In this document: positions 33,411 to 44,643 of the stretch, in pieces
How the letters are laid out: every line of letters begins with the position of its first letter
Position numbering within the stretch: position 1 is the first letter of the stretch
Source of the DNA: Aedes albopictus
Taxonomy: Eukaryota; Arthropoda; Insecta; Diptera; Culicidae
Assembly (NCBI RefSeq): GCF_035046485.1
Contig: NC_085136.1
Location: 297,887,080-297,951,079, forward strand
Direction: 5' to 3'
DNA: 64,000 nucleotides
Notes under the pieces: model-generated
What the model was told of the DNA's origin: nothing
What the model saw: only the letters and a program-made list of their open reading frames with translations
Database searches by the model: none
Program-made: the position numbers and the translations under genes

Positions 33411-34107
33411 GGCTTTGTTTAATGGCCTGATAAACGTTAGGTATTAACAACAGTGACGAATATGTCTATGTTCTCATATATGAAAGAGAACAAAATATAG
33501 ACAAAATTAAAGAGATCTCATCAAATCGTACCATTCCCGATTCCTAAGATGTAAATTTATAGCAAGATGGGTCAACGTTGAATGGAAAAATAAGAATTTG
33601 ATCGCGTCAATAGAAGATGGCGACTGTTTTAAGGAATTTTGAGCTCTAAAACTATGTAAAATAAGTGTATTTGGTATGGGAAATATGTTCGGAGTCCACC
33701 AGAGTATCCAAGATAGCGATCCAAAATCCAAGAGAATGGCCCAGTATTCAAATTAGCGCCTATTTCATAGGATTTTAAATTCTTGCATTCTGGGCACATT
33801 TTGTATGGAAATATGTCCAGAATTCAAAATTTGTAATCAGAAAACCCAAGCTGTGCGTTGTTTCACAAGGTCTGCAATATGACTATAGTTTGAATGGGGA
33901 AGAATGCCGGTCTTCGTCCAAAACAGGTAACCGGAAAATCATAAACGACATGCCTAAATTCAATACAGTGACTATTTTATGTAATTTTAAGTGCAGAGTC
34001 CAAAAATCAATACCAGAACATCCAAGATGGTGTCTCAATAATCAAGATGGCGCTTAGTTTAGTTGGGGTAGATATCCGGAGTCAAATTTTGCGGCTGCAT
34101 AACACTT

Positions 34108-34481
34108 ACATACATACATTTATTTGTTCAACATCATTAAGACAAGACATAATCAACAATAGTACGCCACAATACTCGGTTTGTGGCTGCCGCTCTCCAT
34201 CCTCGGTCGCGCCCAATAATGCTCGCCAAGTCACGCTCCACCTGGTCCGCCCATCGTGCTCTCTGCGCTCCACGCCTTCTTGTGCCAACCGGATCCGTTG
34301 CAAACACCAGCTTTGCAGGGTTGTTGTCCGGCATTCTTGCAACATGCCCTGCCCAACGTATCCTTCCGGCTTTGGCCACCTTCTGGATGCTGGGTTCGCC
34401 GTAGAGTGCAGCGAGCTCGTGGTTCATTCTTCTTCGCCACACACCGTTCTCCTGCACACCGCCGAAGATCGTTCTTAGCAC
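34108..34481 (-). pseudogene. RTE 3' fragment (second subfamily) with 11-bp target duplication
   Basis: The minus strand encodes RTIFGGVQENGVWRRRMNHE, GRIRWAGHVARMPDNNPAKL and RRRGAQRARWADQVERDL, i.e. the C-terminal part of an RTE-like ORF2 of a different subfamily from the 26310 copy. The 3' end is TTATTTG-type AT-rich sequence with an (ATGT)n tail. GCATAACACTT occurs at 34097-34107 and 34482-34492, a perfect 11-bp target-site duplication, so both ends of this 5'-truncated insertion are exact. Confidence 0.9.
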
Positions 34482-34724
34482 GCATAACACTTGTTTGGTT
34501 TAAATTTTGGATTGTTGGCTTATATTTTAATTTAAAATGTATCCATATTGAGTAGATTTAGCAAGCAGTTTTCATTTTGTATTTATGTCAATGTCATCAA
34601 CACGTCGTTTGAGTTTTGTTGAAAGGATATTTTAAAGCACGAGAAAGGCACCATCACCGCTAGGTGGATTAATTAGGGTTTTTTTCATAAGCATGCTAAT
34701 ATGGGCGGTCGCACTCCCTACATC

Positions 34725-34885
34725 GCTCAGAAGAGGTATAACTGACGTGATACAGCATTTCATATTCAGCTGCTGGATAGCATAACAGAGGCTGTTTGAG
34801 TCGCACCTCCTTCGTGAACAGACGCTGGAGACTTATCTCGTCAATCTAACTGAAGTGAGAAGGACAATGATGCCCAGGTCGCCAT
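34725..34885 (-). mobile_element. Solo RTE 5' UTR fragment
   Basis: Aligns with 14182-14513 and with the 5' region of the 50462 copy (inverse orientation): CAGCATTTCATATTCAGCTG, GAGTCGCACCTCCTTCGTGA, ATCTAACTGAAGTGAGAAGG and ACAATGATGCCCAGG. No coding sequence attached. Confidence 0.65.
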
Positions 34886-34989
34886 TTACGGAGTAGCAAG
34901 ATACGATACATGTATATTAATTTGTGATTATGCTTACAACCCACGCGTTTAAATGCTCGCCTTTCGTAACCCGGAAACGCGAGTTATCG

Positions 34990-35800
34990 TCGGTATACGC
35001 AGATTTCGAGTCTAAATATACACCTGATAACACTCGTTCGTAATCACCATCACATACCTCACCTCTGCCTGCTAGATTCTCTAATGGCAGCCACTAATGG
35101 AGGACGTGTGTATACGATGCTCTCGATTTTTCGACTTTTCCTTCCCCAATTCACCAACAATTAAAAACGCACAAATTCATCTGCCACCGCGCGACTAATC
35201 TGGCTCCTAAAGTTGCATAACGCCCACATCTCTGCTGCTCATCTCTCGGAGTAAAACATACACTTACATATGCGAGGATATGTTACGCGGTACCACCAAA
35301 TAATAATTGATTCACCCTGCTCTGGTTCGAACGCGGGCGGCGGCAGGTCCATCATCGTCGCTGACGAGGCGCCGCCGCGCATATGCAGGCAGCAGAGAAA
35401 TTGCTCGAAAATAACACCAACAATAACGAGCATCAAAACAAACCGACTCGTTGCCGCCGCCGACTACGCGGCTTACGTGCTTTGCGCCGGGCTACGAGGT
35501 AACGACCAAAGCCAAAGTGGACCTGCGTCCACCGTTCGTGCTTGGTCGCTGTTATGGGTCTTGACCGGTGAAAACGGAAGCTGTGTGGAGTGCACTGTTA
35601 TAACTTATTACTACGAATGACGGTGTTGACTATCATTACTTAGCTGAAAAGTAGCGCGAGATGGCGATTGCGGAGTCGCCGAGTCGTAGACGGTCAGGAA
35701 CCGACTTCAACCTGTGACCATGATGATAGAGAGAGTGCGGGTCACGTTTGCGGAAACCATGAGCGATGCAAAGTGAATATCAATTTAAGGAATCCATTTC
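34990..35800. other. Low-repeat GC-richer region, no gene recognised
   Basis: Contains GCC/GCG-rich segments (35330-35480) and no recognised transposon. A frame at 35270-35620 (+) has no domain. It resembles single-copy regulatory or intronic DNA more than the repeats around it; function unknown. Confidence 0.3.
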
Positions 35801-35989
35801 TGCTGGAGTTTTCAAGAGAATATATCTTAAGAGCCATACTTAGGATAAGGGTCATCCACAAATCACGTTGCCACCAAGCCATTTTGGATTTCTTCAGCAA
35901 TTTCTGTTGGAGATTCGTCCAAGAAGTTCTTTCTTGCAAATCCATCTTGAATGGCTTCTGAAGATTTCTAAAGATTTCGCCAGGAAACC

Positions 35990-36290
35990 CCTAAGAAGCT
36001 CCCTCAGATATTCCTAAACGAGTTTAGTCTGGGTTCTAGAAATTCTATCTAAGGATTTGTGCAGGAACCCCAGCAGGAACTTCTGGAGGATTTTCAGATA
36101 AAAAAAACTCGAGAAGTACTGATGGCAGATTTCTTGAATTTGTTTCCCAGCAAAACAATTTCTGCATAGGATTTTGAAGGCTTTGAGAACAAACTTCTGG
36201 AATATGTCCAACAAGATTCCTGTAAATAACATGAATGTGCTGGAAAAACTTGTAATAAGAAACCACAAAATGTAACTAATTAACAAAATG
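35990..36290 (+). repeat. GAATTCCTGGAG-type repeat, decayed
   Basis: Words such as GGAACTTCTGGAGGATTTTC and CAGATTTCTTGAATTTG. It ends just before a tRNA-like segment. Confidence 0.55.
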
Positions 36291-36311
36291 AGAGATGAAA
36301 TTTGTGAAAAA

Positions 36312-36396
36312 AAAATCGCGTTCTGGTTGGATTTGAACCCATGACTTCGTATTCGCTAGACCAGCTACATAAGCTAGATAAGCTACAGAACAGGTA
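36312..36396 (-). mobile_element. tRNA-like pseudogene segment
   Basis: Read on the minus strand, it has CTGTAGCTTATCTAGC (A-box-like), CTAGCGAATACGAAGTCATG and GGGTTCAAATCCAACCAGAA (B box), then CGCGATTTTTTTT. The same layout, a B box followed by ACCAGAAnGCGATTTTTT, is seen at 41905 and in the foldback at 10461. The A-box side is not a proper D-arm, so it is not a functional tRNA gene. Confidence 0.5.
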
Positions 36397-36589
36397 ATGA
36401 TTCTGCGGAACAGGGGGCCAAACTGATTCCGATGCCACACCGTGAGCACTGTTCATAAACCCATATCTCTTTCGGCTTGGATACCAACCCACAACACACT
36501 CGCGTTTGTGCACACTAACTACAAGTGGAATGTTCCAAACAGGAACATCTGCAGGATTGTAAAAGGAAACTGCTGAGGGATTTGGAATT

Positions 36590-37640
36590 GTTTCATTCTC
36601 AAAAAGAAGTTTGGAAGAATTCTCGAAAGGAACTTCTGGAGACTTCCAGAAGGAGTTACCGGAAGATTCGGAGAATAAACTCGAGGTTGATTCATTGAAT
36701 GTACTACTACAGGATTCTCGGAATAAACTCATGAAGGATTTAAGAAGGAAATTCTGTAAAAAAATCAAAGAGCTCCTACAGCAATCCCAGAAGAAACTCC
36801 TGGAGACGAGTCCCAGAACGATTTCCTGGATGAATGTCTTTAGGCGCTTTTTGAAGAAATCCTTCATGATGAAATTCTAAAAAAAAATGAAGGTATCGTA
36901 GGAAAAATTTCTTGGAGAACCCCTGGAGACACCGCCAGATCGACATCAGAAGATATTTTTGGACGAATTCCTCCAAAACTAAAAAGATAAACATCTAGAA
37001 AATTTTGAAGAAAGTCTTGGAGGAACTCCTAGAGAAATTTCAAGTGAAACATCTTGGTGAATCACACAAGCAAATCTTGGGGGAATTCAATAGATATCTT
37101 GGTTAATACCCAGAATTATTTCCTTCATGAACTCCAATTCCTGATGAAACTCCTGTATCAATCTCCGTTGATATTCCAGAAGCAATTTGCAAGGGGACTT
37201 CAGGGTTAACCTGAGGAGAAACTTCTGCATAAAATTAAAAGAAACTGCTGAAGTTATCAAAGAAGGAACTCCTGGAGAAATCCCAGTAGGTCAGAAACAC
37301 TTTTTTCGAAATATTCTCAGCGATTTTCAAACCAAAACTAAGCGGAACGTTGTAAGTTAACTCAAAGAAAACTTAGAATCATTCGTGGAAGAATCCCAAA
37401 AGAAACCCCTCAGGGAAATTCCTCTAGAAAATACTCAAGATATTCTTCTGCAAACCAGAGGAACCTGGTGTTTTTTTGTTTTGGTAGTTCCTCCAAGAAT
37501 TGCTTGGGATTTGCTCATAACATTTTCAGACTTGTCTTCGAGGATTTTTTTTTCAGAAATGTTTCCGGTTATGCTTCAGAAATTTCTCATCAAAGATTCT
37601 CTAGTTCTTCCAGGTACGTCTTTCAAAGTTTCAATAAAAA
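36590..37640. repeat. GAATTCCTGGAG-type repeat, decayed, mixed
   Basis: Runs such as GGAACTTCTGGAGACTTCCA, CCCCTGGAGACACC and GAAGGAACTCCTGGAGAAAT. After about 37470 the orientation changes (TTCCTCCAAGAATTGC). Confidence 0.55.
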
Positions 37641-37793
37641 ATATTTAGCTTTTTTTGTTTCTGTGGAATTAGGCCGTTGCAAATATTATTTTTCTTTTAT
37701 GTCCGAGACCTCAAATCGGGTACGAGGGGGGGACAAAAATAACAAAAATAAATAAGGAACAAACAAACAAAAAACTATTGAAAAATTAAAAAT

Positions 37794-37847
37794 TCAACCA
37801 ACTATTGAAAAAAATATTTTTGGACTATTGAAAAATAGTTGGTTGTA
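37794..37847. repeat. Short inverted repeat
   Basis: CAACCAACTATTGAAAAA is mirrored by AAAAATAGTTGGTTG with a short loop. A homopolymer-rich tract (T9, G12) follows at 37888-37940. Confidence 0.7.
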
Positions 37848-37999
37848 AACATTTTTTCTATTGAAAATTGAGTCATGGGACGCCATGTTTTTTTTTTCGC
37901 CCCTTCAATATTTTGTGATTTTTGAAGGGGGGGGGGGGTGACATAAAACAAATTAAATATTTGCATCGGCCTTACTTCAAAATTTACTCCAGACTCCAT

Positions 38000-38165
38000 C
38001 GGGTTTTTTGTGTTCTCATCTCTTCAGAACTTGTTCAAGAAATTCTTCTTAGCATTCCTCCACAGGTACCCAGAATACCCAGAAATGTATTGGGGGGATT
38101 TTTTTCAAGAATTCCATCACTACTTTTATCTACATTTTTGCAGGTATTTATGCAGACATAAGAGA
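38000..38165. repeat. GAATTCCTGGAG-type repeat remnant
   Basis: ATTCTTCTTAGCATTCCTCC and AGAATTCCATCAC-type words, strongly decayed. 38270-38410, which follows, carries TGGGTGGAGCTGTCAAACAG and its partial repeat CCCAGCTGTCAAAAAGTG, probably a fragment of another dispersed element. Confidence 0.35.
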
Positions 38166-38575
38166 TTTATCGAGCAATTTTTCCTTGACTTCTTAAGCGA
38201 TGTTGAGATAATTTCATATTCTGAATCTGCATGCAAAACTGAGCTGAAATCCTAATTTTCATGAATTTAGGAGCCCGGGAACCTATTTAAAAAACAATTT
38301 TAAGTTTGTATGGGAGCGATTTGTTGAATCACCCCTCGTCGGATTTTGTACTGGGTGGAGCTGTCAAACAGTTGCCCAGCTGTCAAAAAGTGATATTGAA
38401 AAATATCTTCGAAATTGGTTTAAGATACCAAAACAAAGTTCTTAAAATCTTAAAAAAATCTTAGTGGCTCAGAAAAAGGGTGCTCTATTGTATAAAACTA
38501 AAATATCAATAATATTTTCCAAATTTAAGAACCCAATTAATTTCGGAGTGCATACGAAAGTGTATCATGATTATG

Positions 38576-38695
38576 ATCTTCTTCTTTATGGCTCGACGTT
38601 CGCATTGGAACTTGGCCTGCCTCTCTTCAACTTATTGTTCTTAGAGCACTTCCACAGTTATTAATTGAAGGGCTTTCTTTGCCTACCATTGCATG
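38576..38695 (-). mobile_element. tRNA-derived SINE (second family), antisense, head missing
   Basis: CTTCTTTATGGCTCGACGTT, CATTGGAACTTGGCCTGCCT and CTCTTCAACTTATTGTTC, then TTCCACAGTTATTAATTGAA. This matches the copy at 42120-42324, which retains a tRNA-like head. Here the sequence stops at GCATGATTCG. Confidence 0.6.
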
Positions 38696-39030
38696 ATTCG
38701 CTCTCTTTATTGTTGTCAAAAAAAGAAAAACAAAACTACTCAATTTTGGAAATTCAATGCGGGAAGCCAAAAATGAGTAAGTGACATAGTATTGATAGTT
38801 GAGTAATTTGAACTGGTGGTTGGGTAAAAAGAACTTTTACTCTAAGTACTCTGTCTGTATGCGAGTTAATGGAAATTAACCACCTCAAGGTTGGGTGGAT
38901 TGAACTCTTTTTTCTTTCCCCGTACAAGTTCAAAACAATGGATTAACAGGAAAAACATGGAATGGCAACTTGTACGCTAAGGCATAACATGTCATCCAGA
39001 ATGTTTTTTTTTTTTTTGTAATTCTGAACT

Positions 39031-39218
39031 TATTTTTAGGATTTTTTGGCTTTTCAGTCTGATTGTTAGATCAAAAACAACCTTATGTTCTCTTACTCCG
39101 ACGTTTCGATCCGAATCGGATATTTCTCAAGATCCGATACGAAGCGTCGTAGTATGAGAATATAAGGTTGTTTTTGATCTCACAATCGGACTGAAAAGCT
39201 AAAAAATCTTAAAAATAC
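39031..39218. mobile_element. About 190-bp foldback element
   Basis: TTAGGATTTTTTGGCTTTTC, CAGTCTGATTGTTAGATCAA and AACAACCTTATG are mirrored on the right by CATAAGGTTGTT-type sequence, TTGATCTCACAATCGGACTG and AAAAGCTAAAAAATCTTAAA. The centre carries GACGTTTCGATCCGAATCGG followed by ATATTTCTCAAGATCCGATA and the inverse. Confidence 0.7.
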
Positions 39219-39357
39219 ACCAAAAAGAGTCAGAATAAATTAGCGTAATTCTGAACCATGAATAAATTTCAGTGAACATTTGAATTTACCACTGCCCTTA
39301 TTAAAAGTTTGGTCGAGAAATAAAAAAGTTGCACACCAAACGAAAACTATGAAGGTT

Positions 39358-40334
39358 CAGTGTTGCCAATAGTAATAAAATTGTAAAAGAGGAATTTATT
39401 GATCATCTGATTTGATACAAAAGTTCTCATGTAGATTTTTAAAATAAAATTAAAATGTCTGGCAACACTTTTGTCAACCTTAATGTTTACATAGGTAGAA
39501 CTTCAATTAAAATAAGGATTATAATACATTTATTATGAACTTTAGCAATTTATTGTTATCCATTCTAATAAATCCATCATTGATAAACTGTCATATTATT
39601 ATTTTTACATAGTTTTCTATTCTCCTTGGTCTAAGTCAGCCCAAATCACCTTCAAATTGCATCGAATAATGTTTTCTTAGCGAAACTTGTAAATTGGATT
39701 TATTTTATATATTAGAGAAAAACGGTTTTCAAGCTTAAAAACGCTGTATCTCTGGAACGGTCAAAAAGACCTCGGGGAGCTTTTTCGATTGGAAAATGTA
39801 TGATAAACACGATGGAATAAAAATTTTTGAAATCAAAATACAATCATTCGACGATTTTAAATTTTAAACTTGAAAAATAACATGTTGCCGGGGCCCGTGG
39901 CGTAGTTGGTCACTCGTTCGCTTCATATGCGGATGGTTATGGGTTTGATTCCCAGCCCCGGCAGTTGCAATTTTTCGTCAGTTGCTCTTCCCCCGAGAGC
40001 GGCTGGCACTGACCCTCTTCTGAGCCCCGTGGCTCAAACGGACCCGGATACCTGTACATCGGCGAACTGCTACTCATAATGGACCCTCAATCGGATTGGA
40101 AAGGAACAACGGCCATCCATCATCTTTGTGCTCATCATTCTACCATGTATTAAGTAGAAAAGTGAAAGCAGCGATAAAGAAGAATAGAATATACATCTAC
40201 TAGACGCTGTACACAATGTAAGTGCAGTCGTCAATTGAAATCGCTCATGTAGCGCCCTAGTGGACAATAGAGCTGTAAATTAGGTTAAGTGATTAAGAAT
40301 AAAAAAAATAAAAATAACATGTTTGGCAACACTG
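39358..40334. mobile_element. Possible element with CAGTGTTGCCA ends, carrying a SINE
   Basis: CAGTGTTGCCA near 39360 is mirrored by TGGCAACACTG at 40324-40334. Another TGGCAACACT lies inside near 39459. The interior is AT-rich with TCTCTGGAACGGTCAAAAAG. No target duplication was found, so this call is weak. The SINE at 39887-40309 lies within it. Confidence 0.3.
39887..40309 (+). mobile_element. tRNA-derived SINE with intact tRNA head and 14-bp target duplication
   Basis: The first 76 bases (39887-39962) fold as a full cloverleaf. Acceptor GCCGGGG pairs perfectly with CCCCGGC; the anticodon arm is TTCGC/GCGGA with loop TTCATAT (anticodon position CAT). The A box TGGCGTAGTTGG is at 39898 and the B box GGTTTGATTCC at 39942. 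A tRNA-unrelated body follows, ending in an A-rich tail. AAAAATAACATGTT flanks the element at 39873-39886 and 40310-40323, a perfect 14-bp duplication. Such a copy could still be transcribed by RNA polymerase III. It is a SINE, not a tRNA gene. Confidence 0.9.
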
Positions 40335-40639
40335 TATCAAAAAAATAATATTTTTCCTGGATTCCTCCAACAATTTTCTTCAAAAAAGCCGAAGCTGTGG
40401 ATTTTTCCCAATTTAATCAATAATTTACCCATCTGTACATATGTATGTTGAGTTATTTGAAAATCATAATTGACCACACGGATTGGTTTTACCGAAAATT
40501 TGCACTTTGAGTGAGTCGAACAAATCTTTGTTGGATTTCCTGCAATACCACTGAACAAATTAATGATCGAGTCTGATTAAATTTCTCAAGGAAAATTATA
40601 AACGATCCTTGTGAAATTTTAAGATGGAAACAATAGAAA

Positions 40640-41460
40640 TCTACCTCAAGTTTTTTTGGAGAAATTTCTGAGGAAATTCTTGAGGGCTATCTGAAGAAAG
40701 TCCTGGGGAAGTTTTATATGGAATCAATGTGAAAAATTCTGAAAGAGTCTGTGAAAGATTTTCAGATTTATGCCAGGAGACATTTCTGGTGTAATTCTGA
40801 ACTTTTTGATTCTCTGATGTGTGATCCAAACGGATTTCTGAAAGAATCTAGCAATTTCTGAGGGAACCCATGGAAGTTTTTCTAGAAAAAAAATAAAAGA
40901 CATTTCTGGAAGATCCCCTGAAGCAATCCACGATAGGTGTTCTAAACGCGCTTTCAATAGCAATACATGAAAGACCTCCTGAGAGGCGAATGTTCTGAAG
41001 GAATTCATCGAGCAATTTCAAAAGGATTCTAAAGACTGTTTTATGAAGAAGTTTTTTAAATAATTTCTGGGGTAATCTATAAAAGAAAATAGGAAACTAT
41101 GAAATTTACAATCCCTGGTAGAGTTCCTGAAGAAATTATCATATAATCATCCAAAGACATTCCTGACATTTGGCTTTCTAAATTCCCTGAAAGTTTTTCT
41201 GAAGAAAACGCTTTAGGAATTTCTGAAACAATACCTGGCGGAATTATTTGGATGAGTTTCTAAATTAATCCTTCGATAAATTTCTAAATGAATTCTCTAT
41301 TTAAAAAACCTGATAGAATTAGAGATTTTTGAATAAATCCATGGGGTAATCTGGCATGTATTACTCCAGAACATGGCAGATTTTCTGAATAAATCTTTGA
41401 AGAAATATTTGGATAAAACACTGTAGGAAACTAACGAAACCTCTTCAGAAAATTTCTGAA
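40640..41460 (+). repeat. GAATTCCTGGAG-type repeat, decayed
   Basis: Words such as GGAGAAATTTCTGAGGAAAT and TTCCTGAAGAAATTATC spread over the region with many gaps. A T10 tract lies at 41476-41485. Confidence 0.55.
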
Positions 41461-41904
41461 TGAATATTTGATATTTTTTTTTTTTTGAGCCCGTAGAGGA
41501 ATTGAAGGGGGAGTTTGTGGGGTGGTCATTGAATAAATTTTGAAAAATTCACGGTATGAGTTTCTGAAAGAATTTCCGAAACATTGTTTTTGTTTGGTGG
41601 GGTTTTTCGGGGGAAAACTTATCATTACAGTGTTAATGGCGCATAAGGTTGGAATAAAAATTTTGCATTATGATTTTTTTTTCAATTGTGGAAAGCAAAA
41701 CATTTCAAAATGTACCAAAGATATCTTTTCTTATATTTATGGAAGTGTAAATAATTTCGTAAAATAGCTGTCACAATATCACATGAAAAGCTTTTTTCGT
41801 ACATTCGTTACTGTTCCCATTTTCCCATCCCATTTTCTCATACTTAGGAGAGCGGTAGAAAAATATCCAATATAGGTATGTGCTGTTGTTGTCACAATCC
41901 GTTT

Positions 41905-41970
41905 GTATCACGGTCTAGAGAGTATGGCGTCGCGGGTTCGAATCTCACCAGAAAGCGATTTTTTTCACAA
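41905..41970 (+). mobile_element. tRNA-like pseudogene segment
   Basis: CGGTCTAGAGAGTATGGCGT followed by the near-perfect B box GGGTTCGAATCTCACCAGAA and AGCGATTTTTTT. It shares the ACCAGAA-GCGATTTTTT downstream sequence with the minus-strand segment at 36312. No D-arm is visible, so this is not a functional tRNA gene. Confidence 0.5.
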
Positions 41971-42119
41971 TTTCATATCTCAATTTGACAATTAATCAAA
42001 ATTCTTTGTCTTCTAATCGTGCCAACAAATTGGTACAAGCCTGTATAAAAATAATGAAATTAAACCGCGTCAAAAAACTGAGTTAGGTATTAGATTGTTA
42101 ATTGGTATCCTAGGTATTT

Positions 42120-42324
42120 CTCCATGAACTGGAGCTTGGCCTATCTATCCTTAACTAAGCGATCTATGATCACTTACACAGTTATTAATTGAAGAGTTTT
42201 CTTGGCCTACAATTGCATGAAATTGTATATTATGTGGTACATACAATACAAATTTTCTCGCCAGGAACGAACCCACCGTCTCCAGAATGGCGATCCAATG
42301 CCTTATCCACTATGCTAACCTGAG
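42120..42324 (-). mobile_element. tRNA-derived SINE (second family), antisense
   Basis: ACTGGAGCTTGGCCTATCTA, TCACTTACACAGTTATTAAT and GGCCTACAATTGCATGAAAT are followed by an antisense tRNA-like head. On the minus strand this reads GTTAGCATAGTGGATAAGGC (A box) and GGTGGGTTCGTTCCTGGCG (B box). It matches the headless copy at 38576. Confidence 0.7.
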
Positions 42325-42339
42325 ATTTTTATTCTAACA

Positions 42340-43160
42340 GAATTTTTATCCGAAATTTCTTCTTCGAATTACGCCAAAAATACAATCTTCGATTTGTTCA
42401 GTTACTTCTGCTAGGGATTCCACCTTGTATGCCTTCTGTGAATTCCTTCAGTTTTATTAATAGATTTCTTCTGAGGATTTCTCCAAAAGCCAATTCAGAA
42501 ATTGCTTCAGAGGATTTTGCAGGTTATTTTGTTAGGAAGCTTCTTTAGGGAGTAGGTGTTTAGTCTAGGGTTCAGGAATTCGATTCAGGAATTTCTCCAC
42601 GAATTCCTGAAGGATTTTCTGAAGAAACTAAGGACTTTCAGAAGAATCCCATCAATTCTGAAGGTTTCCCACGAAAACCTCTTGAAAGATTTCTTCAAAG
42701 AACTTCTGCATGATTGCTTGTAGGAACTTTTGAAGGATTCTCACAAGAATGGAATGTTGGAAAGAAAAACTTATTCAACGTCAAATGCAACTCTTGGGTA
42801 AATTTCAAGAGGTTGGCTTGATTTTTTAAGGAATTCCGAATTCTAGTTCAACTCCTGCAAGAAACCAGAAGAAATATTAACAGGGTCTAGACTAGATGCC
42901 CAAGAACGAACTTCTGGAAGAAAATCACTGGAGCGAGAAACTCATAAAAAATCATCATCGAATTTCAAGGAAAACGGAATGGTGAAAGATAACCTGGAGT
43001 AATCAACGAAGGAACTTTTTGGGGAATCTTAAGTTCTGGAGAAGAACCAAGTGATTTTGCAAAAAAAATCCCAAGGATTTCCTGAAAGTATTTTAGAAGA
43101 ACTTCTGTAGGAATCTATATGCAGAAATATCTGGAAGAAGTCTTAGAAGGGTTTTAGGTC
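42340..43160. repeat. GAATTCCTGGAG-type repeat, decayed
   Basis: AGGAATTTCTCCACGAATTC, CTGAAGGATTTTCTGAAGAA and similar. 43160-43560, which follows, is AT-rich with no assignable feature. Confidence 0.55.
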
Positions 43161-43639
43161 ATTATTTTCAAAATGATTTATTTTCAAAATGAGTATTTTC
43201 AAAAACGGGACAAACCACAATAATGTTTTTTTTTTGTCTCAAGAGATGATTACTCATTGAGTAACATGGAGCAACCTCGACACCCTATGTTTTGTCGAAT
43301 TAGTCACCAAGTCCGCTAATAAAGTAAAGCTAATAAAACATGAAATGTGAATTGATTACTTAAGAATCAAAAGTATTTCATTTTTTTTTTTGAATATTAA
43401 ACTTCAATGTGTTAAATTTGAGATATGTTGAAAGTACTAAGTTTTGAAGTATGTAGTTTGTTTGGGAATTGGTATTGTTTCACGGTTGCCTAACTGATGA
43501 AACATATTGAATAACTGACCCTTAGAGCTACCCGTTGCCCTATATTTCTTCTGCGATATATTGAAAACGTTATTCAGGTTATTTCCCACCAAATCACATT
43601 TGCTGTCAAACAAAAAAAAATCCATCATATGGCATTCTA

Positions 43640-44643
43640 TTCAATCCCACCACACTGGCCTCCCTGCCCCAAACAAAAAAAAAATCGGCGTTCAAGCATC
43701 AAAACATGAAAAACGATCACGCGGGCCGGAAAAACAACCACCAAAAACTACGATCAGCGTCGTCGCCTCACCACCACAAGCAACCGATTCTCCATCATCA
43801 ATCATCAGACCATCATCATCACCGTCATCATCGGGGCGTTATGCTTCATGCGCGCATTACCTATGCCTTGGCGCGCCTCTCCCGGCTAGGCTTGGATGCT
43901 CTTGATTCGTCGTCATTTTTTTATATTTTTCATTTTCATTTGGGAAGCTGCCAGCCACTTCCACCGCTGCAGGCTGAGGCTGGTGGTAGCTGAACCCGGT
44001 CGGCCGCGGGCTCATGGCATGGCGTATGGCAGCCGCCGCAGCCCCGATTAGAGCAGCCAGCTAGCGTCTAGTATTAGTGTGCGGGAAGGAGGAGGAGGTT
44101 TGGGAATCATTAAATGCCGCGAAAAAAAAACCGCGCAGCAGCCACATTTGAATATACACAAGAGGCCGAGGCAGCGAAGCGCACAGATCACTTGTTTGAC
44201 TTGGTGGCGGCTGTTGGTCCCATTCACATTCCGACATCCGCGCGGTTCACCAACTCGAGAGTCGAGAACCCCGAACGCCCCGTGAGAGGACCTGAGGCTG
44301 TGTGTGGACAGTGGCGGTCGGTCATCTGTGTGATCGGTTGTTGTGACTTTGGGTTATCGCAAGTTGTCGAGACGCTGTCGGAATGGCACTCCGGTAGTCG
44401 AGTGGTATTCAAATCTGCGGGAGCATTCGGACATTGAGGCCATAGCGAAAGGTGAAGAGGTTGCTAATTTTACGAGTGTTGGGAGAAATTGGAGAGAGGG
44501 AGAGAGACACACTATCGGAACAATTACTGGACAGTGGGGTCAGAGATTTGTGCAGTTTTTGGGACAGTGGCAACATAGCTTGAAGAACCCGCTGTGAACT
44601 GAAGTCAGTGCTCAAAGTGCTCTAGTGCCAAACAGATGCAAAA
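43640..44643 (+). promoter_or_regulatory. Presumed promoter and 5' UTR region of the secreted-protein gene
   Basis: Immediately upstream of exon 1 the sequence becomes clearly GC-richer and free of recognised repeats, with CA/CAC/CATCAT-rich tracts at 43770-43840, GC-rich segments at 43960-44070 and purine-rich GAGAGAGGGAGAGAGACAC near 44492. No TATA box or transcription start could be fixed. Several upstream ATGs exist (for instance 44114), but whether they are transcribed is unknown. The role is inferred from position and composition. Confidence 0.4.

Larger units (their letters stand above)
31964..34680. mobile_element. Composite element bounded by GCCTTTCTCGTA ends, with internal tandem repeats
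   Basis: The left boundary TTTTTGCCTTTCTCGTACAC is mirrored by ACGAGAAAGGCACC at 34640-34653. Inside, in order, are a hairpin (GTACACTAAGTGTAC), a (GT)n tract (32093-32174), a segment with TGAACCGATTTCAATGACCG, a ~150-bp tandem array (32350-33410), unassigned AT-rich sequence and an inserted RTE fragment (34108-34481). No transposase frame. Target duplication not determined, so the ends are approximate. Confidence 0.5.

Noticed and set aside
34231..34555. Overlapping frames on both strands near 34.2-34.5 kb as separate genes
   Set aside because: They shadow the RTE C-terminal fragment, whose ends are fixed by an 11-bp duplication.
39887..39962. Functional tRNA-Met-like gene
   Set aside because: The cloverleaf is the head of a SINE with an A-rich tail and a 14-bp target duplication around the whole 423-bp unit.
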